NCBI GenBank assembly: GCA_037179385.1
Contig: CM074185.1
Location: forward strand, 50,843,000 to 50,906,999
Direction of reading: 5' to 3'
DNA length: 64,000 nt
Source of the DNA: Holothuria scabra
Lineage: Eukaryota > Echinodermata > Holothuroidea > Aspidochirotida > Holothuriidae
Shown: positions 47,902 to 60,060 of the stretch, piece by piece
Numbering within the stretch: position 1 is the stretch's first letter
Layout: each line of letters begins with the position of its first letter
Position numbers and translations under genes: made by a program
Notes under the pieces: model-generated
The model's database searches: none
Seen by the model: the letters and a program-made list of their open reading frames with translations, nothing else
What the model was told of the DNA's origin: nothing

Positions 47902-50900
47902 CTGAAATATAAAGCAAAGGTCAAAAATTACTATTTATTCAGGACATATTTGGAGTGCTTCAACACTATAAAAACTTAACCTCTCAGCTACACATGATTT
48001 TGTTTCTAAACCATAATTTAACAATACTACTTATGTATGGTTTGGCCATGAAACCATAGCACTCACCTTCATCCTGAAGGAGCTTATTATAAACCTATTG
48101 TGTGTAATCGTGTTTTGTACATGAAATAGGCTTGAAGAGGAGATACGTTACGCATGTTGGAGTGTAGAAAGGCAAATATGGTGGCATCCAGGCACAGACT
48201 TATTATTTAGCAGGACCTGTACATATGTATACATAATATAACACATATCTCAGTATGGTGGGATGGACCCCCTTTCGTAGCAAAAAGGTTAATAGAATTT
48301 GCCCCTCCTTACCCCCTTTTCACCCTCTTTGCCCCAATGCTGACCCCCTTCCAAAAAAACAAAAAAAGAGTAGGGAAAACTAATCTATCCTTCCACCCAC
48401 CTCCCAACAACAATATTTGAAGGCATTTTCAAAACCACATTATATAGCCTATATTGCTATGTGCCATGGAAGAGCATAAGTCAAAGACTGTACCTTTCTA
48501 TAGGCCTATATAGTGAAATGTAATAGAAATCTCTGATCAAAGGTAAGTGACTTTCATTCGAATGGGTGGGAAAATGTGGAAAGCTAGAAGGCTCCTTCCC
48601 AGGGAGTTTGGACATTTGGAGGGCAATTACTGTATTTCATTTTGAAGGGAAATTTGCCTTTTCTAAAATATGCAGAGGATTGTGGGACATCCTACTCCTG
48701 TCCTGTCCTGAGAAACAAACATTTTTTCCAGCCCTGTTCATTCAGGTTCCTTAAAAAGAAAAATCTACAAAGCCATTACTTGGGTACATTACAAGTGCAA
48801 TATCTAAACTATCCTAAACTTCACATGTGGCTCATCTGAACAAAGTTGTTTTTCTTCTTTCTTTTTTCTTTTCTTTCCTTAAAATTGTTTGCACAAGACC
48901 TCATAAAAAGGCCAGAAAATGAGTAATACAGTAGTGATACCTAACTTCTGCTACTATCAACTGATATTACATTTGCTGGTGGGACAGACTACTTTTGTTC
49001 AGCATTCCAGCCTTTGAAGGACTTTTTGTCTCATGCTGCTAAAATTAAATAGGACATTTTAGCCAATGTTACCCGAGAAAAAGTCATTTTCTAAGGTGAA
49101 GCTTGTCTATTTAATTGCAGCATTGTTGCTCTATTGAACAAATAGTCTTTACAGGGGCAAATGTCTTCAACTTTATTGATCTCAAAACACCTGAACAGGA
49201 AGTTCTCTGATAGATTCTGGATTATTAGTTGCCAGCTTGAGATGGCTAAAACTTGCTATTTGCTTCTAGCGTCATGAGCCTTTTTACCTCTTCAGAAGAA
49301 ACACAAAACTTGGTCTGCTTTTAATTGAAATTCAGTTTTCAATCTCGAGGCACTGAAATTTATGTCAGATATGTTCATGCAGGACATCTCCCCTTTCTTA
49401 GATACAACTTTGTGAATTAGATTACCTCTCCATGATAAAGCTTTGAAAACTATGACTGTTGGATTAATTCTCATACACCACACATACAATCGCAAGGGCT
49501 GATTGCAGGAGATCCAAAGTAGCCTAATGTAGGTAGCATATCCTTGCACTCTATCACATCATTATGGAGCTAATATGATTACATAAATGCAGAATAAGGT
49601 GAAGCAAACAGAAAAGAACAAAATTTTGCATCGCAAATTTTTGTGCATTGCTACTGGCTGAGAAACTCGTCTACCAAACGAACTCTAAAAATTTTCAAAA
49701 GATATGATTTTTGATAAAGACGAAATGGAGTTGATGATGTTCAAACACACTACAAAGTTACGAAGGACTCCAGGCCAACTCTTTTTCTTTAGCTGTTCCC
49801 AAAAATTGGAAAAGATTGCTTGGTAGTTAAAACTTTTAGCCCATATGGGTAGTTTGGACTTGAAAGTTAAACCATTTGTCTAACCAATGACAATTTGTCG
49901 TTAAGTCTACCTGGGCTAGATGAGTCCTCACAACTGTGTGCTACTTTACAAAGTAGAACCTTCTCTACTCCCCGGTCCATGCAATTGGTAACACCATATT
50001 TGCATTTAGAGTGACTGATGTCACTGCACAGCCTAAATGCATGTCAATTATTAGTTTCTTCAAATTATGGAGGGGATCAAGTATGTTTTAAATTTTAATG
50101 TGTCAATACTCTCATCCCTTATTTCAGTTCCACTTCCACCCAAAACTTACAACTGCAGATTTACAGAAAAATTTGATGACCTTTGACAATTTGGGGAAAC
50201 ATTTTAAAGAACTTTTGGACAATAATGAAGAACTAACCCTGAACTATAATTGACAGAACTAGGCTAACCTTCCAATTTTGGAAATTAGTCAATGGATTTC
50301 CCAATAGTAATTGCCCATTCAAAGAATTTTATTTTTAAAATATGGGAGAGTTGTTGAACATTTTCCACAGTGCCACAGTAGGATTTAAAGTATTTGTTGG
50401 GAAAGGACTCATCTACAGTGTATAACAAAGTGGGTGTATGGCATAAATTCAGGCAGCTGTTTAAGGACTAAGGCTCTAGATGTGGTCTTCTGCACAAACT
50501 TGTATCAAGAGCAGGTTGAATAAGAGAGCAGTATTGAAATTGTCAAAGTTGAAGAAAAAAAATTGACATTTTCTTAAGTGGTTTGCTGTAAGACATAAGA
50601 ATGTCAAAAAATGCAACAATCCATGTTTAGTCTAGTCCTTAAACAGGACTCTATGCTATGTCAACTTTGTTTTACTCTGCACTAGAGTCCACGGCCACAC
50701 GCATGAGAGATCCCTACATTATGGCTTATATTTGTAAAGTTTCTACATTTTGAAGTTTACTTTCCTGAGATAAATTTCAGAATTTCATTGAATTTTGCCC
50801 CACTTTCATGTTAACATGTTAAAAACCATTTTGAACCTCATTGAGGTGATGACTTCTCTTCAATTGTACACATTTTTGTCCAAAGTCTTAAGTGATAAAT

Positions 50901-52184
50901 TTATGCAAAAAGAACATTTTGTTTCACATTTGCATTGCTAGTCTGCACATGTATTTTTTTTACACTCACACACACTCAGTCAAGTGACTGCATCGGTAGG
51001 CCAATGCAGGCAGAATGCGTGATTAAGTCCTGTGATTGATTTAGTGTTACTGTCACTGCCAGTTTAAATCTCCAAATTCTACCGTCCAGCTTGCTTTCAT
51101 CTAAAGAAAGACCAATCAATAAAGTTGAATGTTATGACAAAGTCCATTCATGGCAATTATGATAATTATAGGTGCATTTTTGAAGCTGTGAGGGCCCAGG
51201 GAGTTGCCCCCTGTGATTGTAGCGCCCATTGGCATGATCTTATGAGGCATTTGGCAGAGGATGGTTTACAGGGTAGCCTAGGCCTAGGTCCTACTGTTCA
51301 AGCATATTTTCACAGTCCTGTTCAAGCTTTGGTCTTGAGAGATGTATCCTACCCTCTTACTGTGTATTAGTTCCATGCCTGCATAGCTCCAAAGTTGCGA
51401 GAGGCGAGATGCGGGTCCATCTGATCTGTCCGTTGGTGGATCGCCGGCCTGGGGGTGGGGTATAAGGGAAGGGGGTGTCCCTTTGAATTTTAGAAGTGTC
51501 TACACGCAAAATGGTGGCACATTTTTGGCAAATCAGCCAACACAATGTCGCTAGTTTACCACCAAATAAGCTCAGTACAGAACTTTTTGCGGTAACCTAG
51601 AAAATTGTTGTTTTGAGAGATTTGCAAAAATAATATTATGCAGATACTCCCAAATGCCCAATGACTAAAACCTCTCCTAGTCACAATATTCAATCGTTAT
51701 TTTTGAGATAAATTTTTGAGCGGTATCGACAGAGTTTGCAATTCAACATTGTATGTCACCAGCGGTCATACCAATATTTCCGTACATCTCGCATGGCATT
51801 CTAGCCATGAAAACATGTAAGCCAAGAACGTCAAGAACACTATTTTCGCAGTGACAGGAATATATTCCATACCTGCTGCAAAGGTCAGCCGATAACGATG
51901 TTGCGACAGCAAACATAGTTAGCTACATACCTAGGCCTATGCTTTGTATAGCACTGCTGGCAGTTGAATGTGCTGCGAGATACCATTTACTAAATTTTTA
52001 GTTATTGGTAAGCTGAATTATTTGCACTATTGAATGGTTCTCTAACTAAGAATACTTTGGAGATTTGAAATGTGGGTTTTTCAGAGGACTTGGCGGGTCA
52101 GTGAGTTTGGGTGTCCAAATGCGGGTCCAACCAGCGAAATGCGGGGTCACATGGGAGGTATGTGCTTAGTTGTTCTTGTAGTAG
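47902..52184. other. Upstream of ZER1 coding start, no firm gene
   Basis: This is expected to contain the 5' UTR intron of ZER1, and possibly its promoter. No CpG-island-like promoter is obvious. An open frame at 51,125-51,370 (+) is somewhat GC-richer than its surroundings and is treated in the findings. Otherwise nothing is recognised. Confidence 0.4.
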
Positions 52185-52242
52185 CAAGTTCGGCTCTAAT
52201 TTAGAATCCGTGCCCGGAACTGCGTCATAGCTGTAGGGTTAG

Positions 52243-52345
52243 GGGTTACGTATGCATAGTAATAAGGTTAGGGTTACGTACGCATAGTATATGGGTTATG
52301 TACGCATAGGTATAGGGTTAGGGTGGGCCATATGCAGGTGTACGC
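52243..52345. repeat. Telomere-like minisatellite GGGTTACGTACGCATAG
   Basis: Four units of about 22-28 bp start with GGGTTA, three followed by CGTAYGCATAG or a close variant; AGGGTTAGGG occurs between or beside them. TTAGGG is the animal telomere motif, but pure arrays are absent. Confidence 0.6.
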
Positions 52346-52534
52346 ATGCATAGGAACAGTATATGTAGGGGTATATAAAGCTTTACGTATACGTATCTCA
52401 TACTGTACATATATGTACACTCTCAAGTACATACAGTTAGCTTTAGGTATACGTATATACGTATACCTATAGCTATATGTAATAGATAGTATTATTAGGC
52501 AGTACTTATATTATTTTTAACCCATCCACCGGCA

Positions 52535-52615
52535 ACGGCGCTCGTAGCGCAGTAGGCAAGCACGCTGGTCTTCATGATAGAATCGCTATACCGCTAGGGT
52601 CGAGGGTTCGGGTCC
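52535..52615 (+). mobile_element. tRNA-like sequence (SINE head or tRNA pseudogene)
   Basis: It has a perfect A-box (TAGCGCAGTAGG) and B-box (GGTTCGGGTCC). Between them lies a longer than normal anticodon region, and the flanking 7-mers do not pair as an acceptor stem. It is therefore a pol III promoter-bearing relic rather than a working tRNA gene. Confidence 0.55.
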
Positions 52616-52837
52616 CAGTACTAACAATGCTTTTCTTTCTTCCACAGCACTAACCATTCACTTCTTTCCACAGCACACACTCATAGCGCTGTTCCTCAAG
52701 TGAGGAAAAAAAGAAAAGGGTTTTTTACTTAAAAAAGAAAAAAAAAACTGAAGTTTCAGCACCCTCTTTTGGAAGTTGTGAAGTGAGTAAAATTTTGTCT
52801 ACTTCCGGGCACGGATACTAAATTAGTACCGCAAGTT

Positions 52838-54099
52838 CAAATTCCGTTATAGGCAAAGAAACTAATACCCGTGTTTTGCGCGACGGCGAGCAAGCCTAAC
52901 GTTTAGAGTAATCCACTCTTAACCCTAACTTTAGTGTTAGCCCTAGTTCCACGAAAAAAAAAACTTTGCTAGTTGTTTTACTTATTTCATTTCAGGGGTA
53001 TCTTATTTCCTCTAAAATTAGTTATCATTTGAAAAAACACGGTATAAGTTTCAAGATTACACAATAATAACCTGGACTGAACATGAAATATGGGAAATCA
53101 TGAAGAATCACCAGAACCAGAATGTCTGCGTAGTAAACCAACGTCAACGGTACAAACTGTATTTTAACTTAGCCTAGCCTAGCGCAGGGCCACGATAGCA
53201 AACTCAATGATTGACAGTAAGTTAATAATACAATACACGGAAGCTGGTCTGCGAGGCAGAGGTGAAACACAAACAACGTTATCATGTCAAGAAATTTCAA
53301 AGTGGATGACATACGATAAGGTCTTCGAATACAGGTGTAAGACATCGTCACTTGCTGAGAAATTTCGTCTTTGGGTTAGAGAAAACTAACCGAAACTTGG
53401 CCAGATTACAAAACTGCAACGCAAAGCACTGCAATGCGTCATATCATTGCACAGCTAGCTCTTTAATAGGCCAAGTAATAGCTATGCATACACTGTATTC
53501 TCATTGTATAATGCACATTTGTGTGACATACGTACACTTACTGCAATCGTCGCTGCAATGGGGATTTCCCACATTTACAACAGTTGCAATAGATGACTGC
53601 CTCCACAAAACACTGACTCCGTGAGAGAATGGAAGTACTTCCATGGACCTTGGTGAGAGCGAATTTAGGATTCCTTGTTAAGGGCGTCGATGCTCAGGGA
53701 TCCACGAGAAATTTCTATCACATCCAAAGTGCCCAAGGGGTTGGGGGTGGGCAAGAGCTTGCATCAACTTGGCCCCAGCAATAATTAATGTAATCTGAAG
53801 GGCTACGGTATTTTATTTTTTATATGCAAATGTGTTCTCCTCTGGTTTAGGAAACCAAGACACTGATATTTTTTTTAATTATTTTTTTATTTTTATGGAA
53901 ATGAAAAGGGGACTTAATCTTCTTCTTCGCGGGGGGGGGGGGGGTCCTGCTTACCCACCCTCCTTTGACGGGAACGCCACTGGATGCCCGCCCATGCAGT
54001 TAGAAAATAGTCGGGGGGGGGGGACTTTGTAAGTACAGAATTCATATATTTGAGCAGCCACCTAAAATATTGTTGCACATCAGGCATAAATGAAAAGAA
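52838..54099. other. Spacer with G-runs, nothing firm
   Basis: TAACCCTAAC and TAGCCCTAG-type text occurs at 52,920-52,950. Long G runs lie at 53,931-53,944 and 54,013-54,023. CpG density is higher than in the left half of the window. No coding exon is recognised. Confidence 0.35.
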
Positions 54100-55783
54100 G
54101 AATGTTATGCATCAAAACCCCCTGAAAAGCCTTCTTTAAATTGTAATGCACGTGTATAATTATCGTTCTTCCTCAGAATAAAAATTCTACTTCTAAGTTA
54201 ATTGGATGTACTTCTGCTTCATTTGTGAGGCCGAAGTTTATATCCTCTTAACTTAAATCATAATTATGCATTGGAATTATACAACACATGAAAATTTCGT
54301 GCCAGAATGCATTGATAATATTACATGTCCGAAATAAATGTTCTAATGTTTCGGTTTCCGTTCTACAAAAAGCGCATACAGGAGATTCTCACTGTTTGAT
54401 TTGCATAAAAATGAGTTTATAGCAATTAATCTGTGAATAAACCGAAACTGAAAATGCTGAAATGTTGAGTCCCGAACGGCCAAAAAGGGTAATCCAAATA
54501 TAATATTCCAATATAAATGTCTGCCGCATTTCTCCTGCCAATTTAGAACAGGTTTGGGGCTTTGAACGTAATCCTTGATCAAGTAATTGTATATAATCTT
54601 ATTTGTCCGAGATCTCTTGTGATAAAACTCACAAGTCGGGTGATGTCATTATTTGGCTTTTCTAGCTACCTGCCTAACATAACTTTTCCAAGTTCTACGT
54701 ATTGCTTTGATAATTCCATAATACATAGTAAATGGAAAATTATTTGTTACATGGAACTTTGCAGTAAAAGATAAATAATTTAAAAGTTCACTATTTTCGA
54801 CAAAAATGTCTTACATATATAGTGACCATTTTTACATATCTGAGTAACCACTGTTCTCATCAATTTTAACATAATAGTTGTTCAAATGGATTGATTTGCA
54901 GAGTCATCAACAGGATAACGAAAGTTAAAGTCGGCCCATGCGCTACAAATATTTTTTATGAAATAATTTTAATTTTAATGTCAGATTGGGCGAAGTTACA
55001 GTAAAATAAAAATTTACCACAATACCTTTGCAATTCCTTATCAAACAACAGCTTCAGAACAGCAACAGAAGGATATTCATCTGAACACAATTTAATCCAT
55101 TTACACTTTAAAAATTTTGCAAAAGTTCCTATACTGATCATATTTAGTCCCCCGTCTCCATGCCGGTATGCCAAAACCGATCGTTTAATTTTGTCACGTT
55201 TATTTGACCAAATAAACGTAAAGAAAGGGGTCTGCGATTCCTTAAAGAAGTAAATGTGGGACTGGGGAGGACTGTAAGCAGATAAAACAATTGAGGAATG
55301 GCACATGTCTTAATAATTAGGATTTTCCAATGGGAGTAAGATCTCTGAAGGACCACACGTTTAAAAGGTATTTGATTCGTGATAATTTAGGTACATAATT
55401 TAGGTCGAAAAAATCGTCCTTAAGATGGGTGAAAGAAACGCCAAGGTAAGTAATAGGCCCATTGCTGACAGATATATGATGATTTTTAATGAAACCAGGG
55501 GGTTCGGGTGCAAGGAACCTGACAAATATAGGAAGGATTTGTCTAAGTTCTCGCATAGCATAAGCCACATGCTTATGAAAATGTCGTAAGTACGTCCAAA
55601 GCTTCGTTTATCGAGCATCCGGTACCATCAGTTATATCAACGGTATCACATCAGCATATCTTATGAATTTGATGGAAACATCGGAAAGAGTACTCCCAGA
55701 GATACGATTATTAAAGTTGATCAAAAAGGTTAATACCTCAACACAAGTTATAAATAAATATGGACACCCCCCCCCCCCCCCAT
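54100..55783 (-). pseudogene. Tx1/L1-like LINE, RT C-terminal half, broken
   Basis: Minus-strand frames give, from high to low coordinates, CPYLFITCVEVLTFLINFNN and IKFIRYADVIP (a decayed catalytic box: ADD has become ADV), ITYLGVSFTHLKDDFFDLNY, LIIKTCAIPQLFYLLTVLPS, FFTFIWSNKRDKIKRSVLAY, FQFRFIHRLIAINSFLCKS and TETLEHLFRTCNIINAFWHE. The order and motifs are those of Tx1/L1-clade ORF2. Several frameshifts and stops show it is dead. Its N-terminal side stops abruptly at about 55,783 against the palindrome; a more N-terminal piece of the same type lies at 57,880-58,222. Confidence 0.85.
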
Positions 55784-57880
55784 GGCCCCCCGTCGGTGAA
55801 GGTCGGTGCTTTCGTCGGGGAGGTTTAAAAAATAAAATATAAAAAAATCCACAAGGACTGAAATTACTGGATGGGTGACCTTGAACATATTTTTCCTTTT
55901 ATAACACTATTCTAATACATACAGGAATCGGTTTTCAATTACTTTTCATAGCTCATAGTTCATAGCTCTGTTAAAACTCGTTACATGTACCTTGTCCCAT
56001 CTTAAATTCGTGCGCGCAAGGTCCCCCATAACCAATACTTGTAAGTTAGGGACCTGGAAATTTCACGTGAAGACGTAACTAAGGGTGGCACCAGCGGGGA
56101 ACCAGGGACCATGTCCCCGTCGGGGAAGGCTGCCGTTCCCCTGTCGTTGAGAAAATCCAGTTTCGTCGGGGAGCCTTCATCTATAGGCCCACGATTAAAG
56201 AGATGTAAGCCCGATAAACGTTAGTCCCAGGACGATCTTCTTGATTTTGCTTTACTAGTTTTCCTTACAAAACGGACGAGAAGTTGTTCAGGTGCATGCA
56301 GTGCCCAAATGGTTTGTCATCTGTCCTGCCCCGACAGTCGAATTCGAGCAACGGTAATGACAATCGGCCAGGCAGTTTTCAGTTATATATATTGATGAAC
56401 AGAAATGTGAGAATGTCTCCTGATAAGTCTGGCTGAAAATTCATTTGAAGCCACCTTGCTTGTTACTTGACATATTTTCAAAGACGTCGGCGGGAAGTAA
56501 AATCATTTATTGTCGGGAGTTCGGATAGTCACATAGAAAATAACATAAATTTAGTGGACCTCGCAATTGAATACAACGGTGAGTCTCAAAAGAGTTGAAA
56601 ATGGCATGTTTCTAATTCGTTTACATAGTTTTCCCCGAGAAAAATACACGGCCATTTCATTTAATTGTAGCGGTATCTTTTATCAGGTTATTTTCTGATC
56701 ACATAGCAAGTTGGGTTTTTTCTATTGAAGTGAAACTTTTATAAATAACGACTGCTTCATTTCTAGTTACAACTGTGGAAAATGCCATTTCCGGCTGTCT
56801 GAGGGTAAGATTTTTTTAAATTTTCTCTACGCTCCGCGCCAAGACATGGTGGCGCTCCGCTTTGATAGTGTTTTGGTCGAACAGATTACTCAGCAGAACC
56901 ATGCATGCTTGCAATTTATTCTTCATTTAAGGGAAATAAGAAGGGAAAATTTTAAAGCGGAAAAAGCTGAAAATAAAGACTTCTTTGTTTCTAGTTACGA
57001 GCCTGGGAAATGCCATTTCCGGCTGTCTGAGGTTTCCAATTTTTCAAAAATTCCAGTGCATTTCTAGTTGGTTTTTAGGGCAGGATTAAATTTTTCACAC
57101 AAAATAGACTATTCTGCCTCCTATCAAATTGAAACACTCCCGTACGCATATGTCAATATACAAAATATAAAACTTGAAATATATTGGAAGCCAAACTTTT
57201 TCCGCGAGGAAAATTCCAAGGGCCTTAGTCTCCATGATGTAATTCAGAAACCCCCAAAAAACTCCAAATCACCCCCTACTTGATTTTTCTCATAAGAGGG
57301 TCAGATTCTTCCATAATCCCCCAAAATCTGTCATAAAATTACAGTTCCACCAATATAACCTTCAGATTCCCTAATATTTGTAAAAAATGATCAACTTTTT
57401 TTCATTTTCCATGGATACTCCGTACAATAAAACACCCAATTTAACGCTCTTAATCACTCCGACAATTGCTTTTGACAGGCATATCATTGAAAAAACGCCC
57501 AAAATTTCATTGTAACCTTACCAAAAAAGCAAAGTTTTTCATAAAATTCTAAAATTTCTCCAATATGATAAGCTGTTAAATTTCAAATCTTCGTTCAAAA
57601 ACGGGAAAAATTTTTCGGGCACATTTCCAGTTTCGTCTGAGAGCCTTATTACCCCAAAAGAGTTCCAGCTGTCTCCTATGCAACGTTTTTGATTTTTATG
57701 AAGGACAGATTCTTCAATAAACACCCTAACTTTTTAATGGTCCTCGCAAAAGCCAAATTTTTTTTAAAAACTTTTTCTTCTAAACAAACTCCAGATTTTT
57801 AAATATTTGTTGAAAAAAGGCCAAAAATTTCTGCGTGCTACGCGCCTCAGATTCTACCAAGTCACGTCCCACTGGGACTT
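55784..57880. mobile_element. Left arm of a 4.1 kb imperfect palindrome
   Basis: It matches the right arm (58,295-59,934) in reverse complement over its length, with indels. Examples are CTATTGAAGTGAAACTTT (56,725) against AAAGTTTCACTTCAATAG (59,426), GAAATGCCATTTCCGGCTGT (57,007) against ACAGCCAGAAATGGCATTTC (59,352), and CTTCATCTATAGGCCCACGA (56,175) against its counterpart near 59,640. GTCGGGGA/TCCCCGAC motifs recur at the outer part. Short open frames in both arms arise from this shared sequence and look non-coding. Confidence 0.75.
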
Positions 57881-58222
57881 ATTCATCGCGGTATTTGAGA
57901 GAGGCGTACCCTCCCTTGTTCGTCTGAAATGTAACCACGTCCAAACGTATGGTTAAAAGAGTCGACGACAATATGACCAATTACAGGCCAAAAGGTTTTG
58001 TAAAACTCATCTGGGTCCGGTGACTTTTATGATGACATAGTAAACAAGATTGGCGACATTCAGTTAAAGTAAGAGGACCTTCACAGCTCATCAGCAGTTT
58101 GAGAATAAATATATATAAACGAACGTTGTCATAACTAACATTGGGTTGAAATTTCTATTCTTAGTATATAATTCACTGTAGAAACGTCTGGCCTAAGTTA
58201 GAATATCTTGAAAACTATTCAG
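57880..58222 (-). pseudogene. Tx1/L1-like LINE fragment between palindrome arms
   Basis: The minus strand encodes ARRFYSELYTKNRNFNP, then CEGPLTLTECRQS and, after a frameshift, VTGPDEFYKTFWPVIGHIVV followed by DSFNHTFGRGYISDEQ. These are the conserved 'FY..LY', 'CEGPLT..E' and 'KSPGPDGF..EFYK.FW' blocks just N-terminal of the RT core in Tx1/L1 LINEs. It is in the same orientation as the 54,100-55,783 fragment, and its right edge ends exactly where the right arm element begins (58,223). Confidence 0.8.
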
Positions 58223-59934
58223 GGGTGGCGCGAGGATTGGCCCGACAGGGGCCAGCATTTCAAGGCGCCGACAAAGTTGATGAGTTAGCCCCCGTTGGAC
58301 GAGATTTTTGGCTTTCTTTTTAACAAATACTTAAACATGTGGAGTTTCTTTTGAAAAAAATAATAAATTTTTGAAAGAAATTTGGTCTTTGTAAGGATCA
58401 TTAAAAATTCGGGTTTTTATTGAAAAATCTGTCCTCCATATGGGCAAAATCAAAAAAGGTTTTATACGCGACAGCTGGAATTCTGTTGGGGTTATGCATT
58501 TAATCGTTCTAGGACTACGTACTAAGATTTCAAGACAAGACTAGAAGTTTGCAGGAAATTTTATTCCCTTTTTAGAACGAAGATTTGAAAATTAAGAGCT
58601 TACAAATTTGTAGAAATTTTGGAATCTAATATAATAAAGTTTGTTTTTTGTTAAGGTTGTAAGGAAAAATATGGGTTGTTTATTAAGTGATAAGCCTTTC
58701 AAGAGCAAAATTCGGCGGAATTTCAGGGTGATTAACAGAGTTGGCTTTGGTCATTTGTTGTACTGAGTATGGTATCCATCAAAATTGGAAAATTTGCCAC
58801 CAATCTGAAGCTTATATTGGGGGAAAATTGTAATTTCTTGACAGACTTGGGTATTTTTATGGAAGAATCTGACCTTCTTATTAGAAAAATCAAGTTGGGG
58901 GATCTGTAGTTTTGTTTGGGTTACTGATTATTCTCAGGCAGATTAAGGCCCTCGGACCATATTGAAAAATTTTCCAGCGGAATAAGTGTGGCTTCCAATA
59001 TATTTGAAGTTTTATATATTATATATTGAAATTGGCGTAAGGGAGCGTTTAATTTGCGAGGGCAGAATTTTTTTGTCCGAAAAATGTAATCCTGCCCGAA
59101 ACACTTCCTAAGTGTAGCGCACAGATATTTTTGAAAAATTGAAAACCCCCAATAACAGGAAAAGGCATTTTTCGGGCAAGTAACTCGAAACAAAGTAGTC
59201 ACTACTTTGAGCTTTCTTTCGCAATATAATTTATCCTTCATAATACTGTCCCAAAACGAAGAATAATTTGCAAGCATGAATTCTGTTAAGTAGTTTTTAC
59301 GAGTAAAACACTATCTAAGCAGAAAATTGTTCAAACAATCTAACCCCTCATACAGCCAGAAATGGCATTTCCTAGACTTGTAACTAGAAATGAAGTTGTC
59401 GTTATTTTGAACTTTCCTTTGAAATGAAAGTTTCACTTCAATAGAAAAACCCCAACTTGCTAAGTGATCAGAAAATTACCAGATAAAAGGTACTGCTACA
59501 ATTAGTTGTAATGCCCTCGTCTATGAAACGGAATTGAGAAACATACCAATGTTTTTACTCTACTAGGAATCTTTGTTATATTCAGGCGAAATCAAGAAGA
59601 TCGTCTGAAGTTATCAGGCCGACATATTTTATCGTGGGACTGTAGATGAAGGCCCCGCGACGAAATTGGATTTTCGCAACAACAGGGGAGGTCGGTCTTA
59701 CCCGACAGGGGCATGACCTTGCGAGCGAGGATTGAAGATGGGATGAGGGATAGCAGAGTTAGTAAGAAGTGATTAGCACCGATTCAAATATGCATTAAAA
59801 TAGCGTGACAAAAGGAAGAATAGTTCATAAAGAAAAAACAACAGTTCATGATCATCAATCCAGTAACTTCAGTCCTTTACGTTTTTTCATTTTTAGGCCT
59901 CCCCGAAAAAAATATCGTTATTCCCCAACGGGGG
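58223..59934. mobile_element. Right arm of the imperfect palindrome
   Basis: It begins CAGGGGTGGCGCGAGG, a CAGGG-type terminus like other hAT-like ends here, and is the reverse complement of most of the left arm. It is shorter than the left arm by some 0.4 kb. CCCGACAGGGGC occurs near both of its ends (58,240 and 59,700). No transposase frame is seen. Confidence 0.7.
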
Positions 59935-60060
59935 ATGAGATGGGACAAGATAAATGGAATGAGGTATAACAGAGCTAACAAGAAGTGATTGAAAATCGGT
60001 TTCAATCGATTTCAGTGTTCCCCGACGGGGAACCATGTCAGCCCCCTCCCCCGGAACATA
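59935..60060 (+). repeat. Partial direct repeat of the right-arm end
   Basis: GATGGGACAAGATAAATGGA and AACAGAGCTAACAAGAAGTG parallel GATGGGATGAGGGATAGCAG and AGTTAGTAAGAAGTGATT at 59,735-59,775. It ends with CCCCGACGGGGAACCATGTC. Confidence 0.5.

Larger units (their letters stand above)
52185..52837. mobile_element. TIR-bounded element with telomere-like and tRNA-like parts
   Basis: Bases 52,185-52,220 and 52,801-52,837 are inverted repeats of about 36 bp: the shared core is CTAATTTAG, one mismatch, then ATCCGTGCCCGGAA. Inside, in order, are a telomere-like minisatellite (52,243-52,345), an alternating GTATACGTATAC-type AT-rich dyad region (52,380-52,490), a tRNA-like sequence (52,535-52,615) and a CTTTCTTCCACAGCAC direct repeat (about 52,633-52,675). 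There is no transposase. Confidence 0.65.

Noticed and set aside
52535..52615. A functional tRNA gene
   Set aside because: A and B boxes are excellent, but no 7-bp acceptor stem pairs and the anticodon arm region is too long, so it is treated as a tRNA-derived relic.
56846..57283. Open frames of 73 and 71 codons in the left palindrome arm
   Set aside because: The same sequence appears inverted in the right arm with different frames and indels, and there is no domain or codon pattern. They are chance frames in a repeat.
58921..59277. A 118-codon minus-strand frame in the right palindrome arm
   Set aside because: It is the mirror of the left-arm sequence, where the frame is broken; no recognisable protein family.
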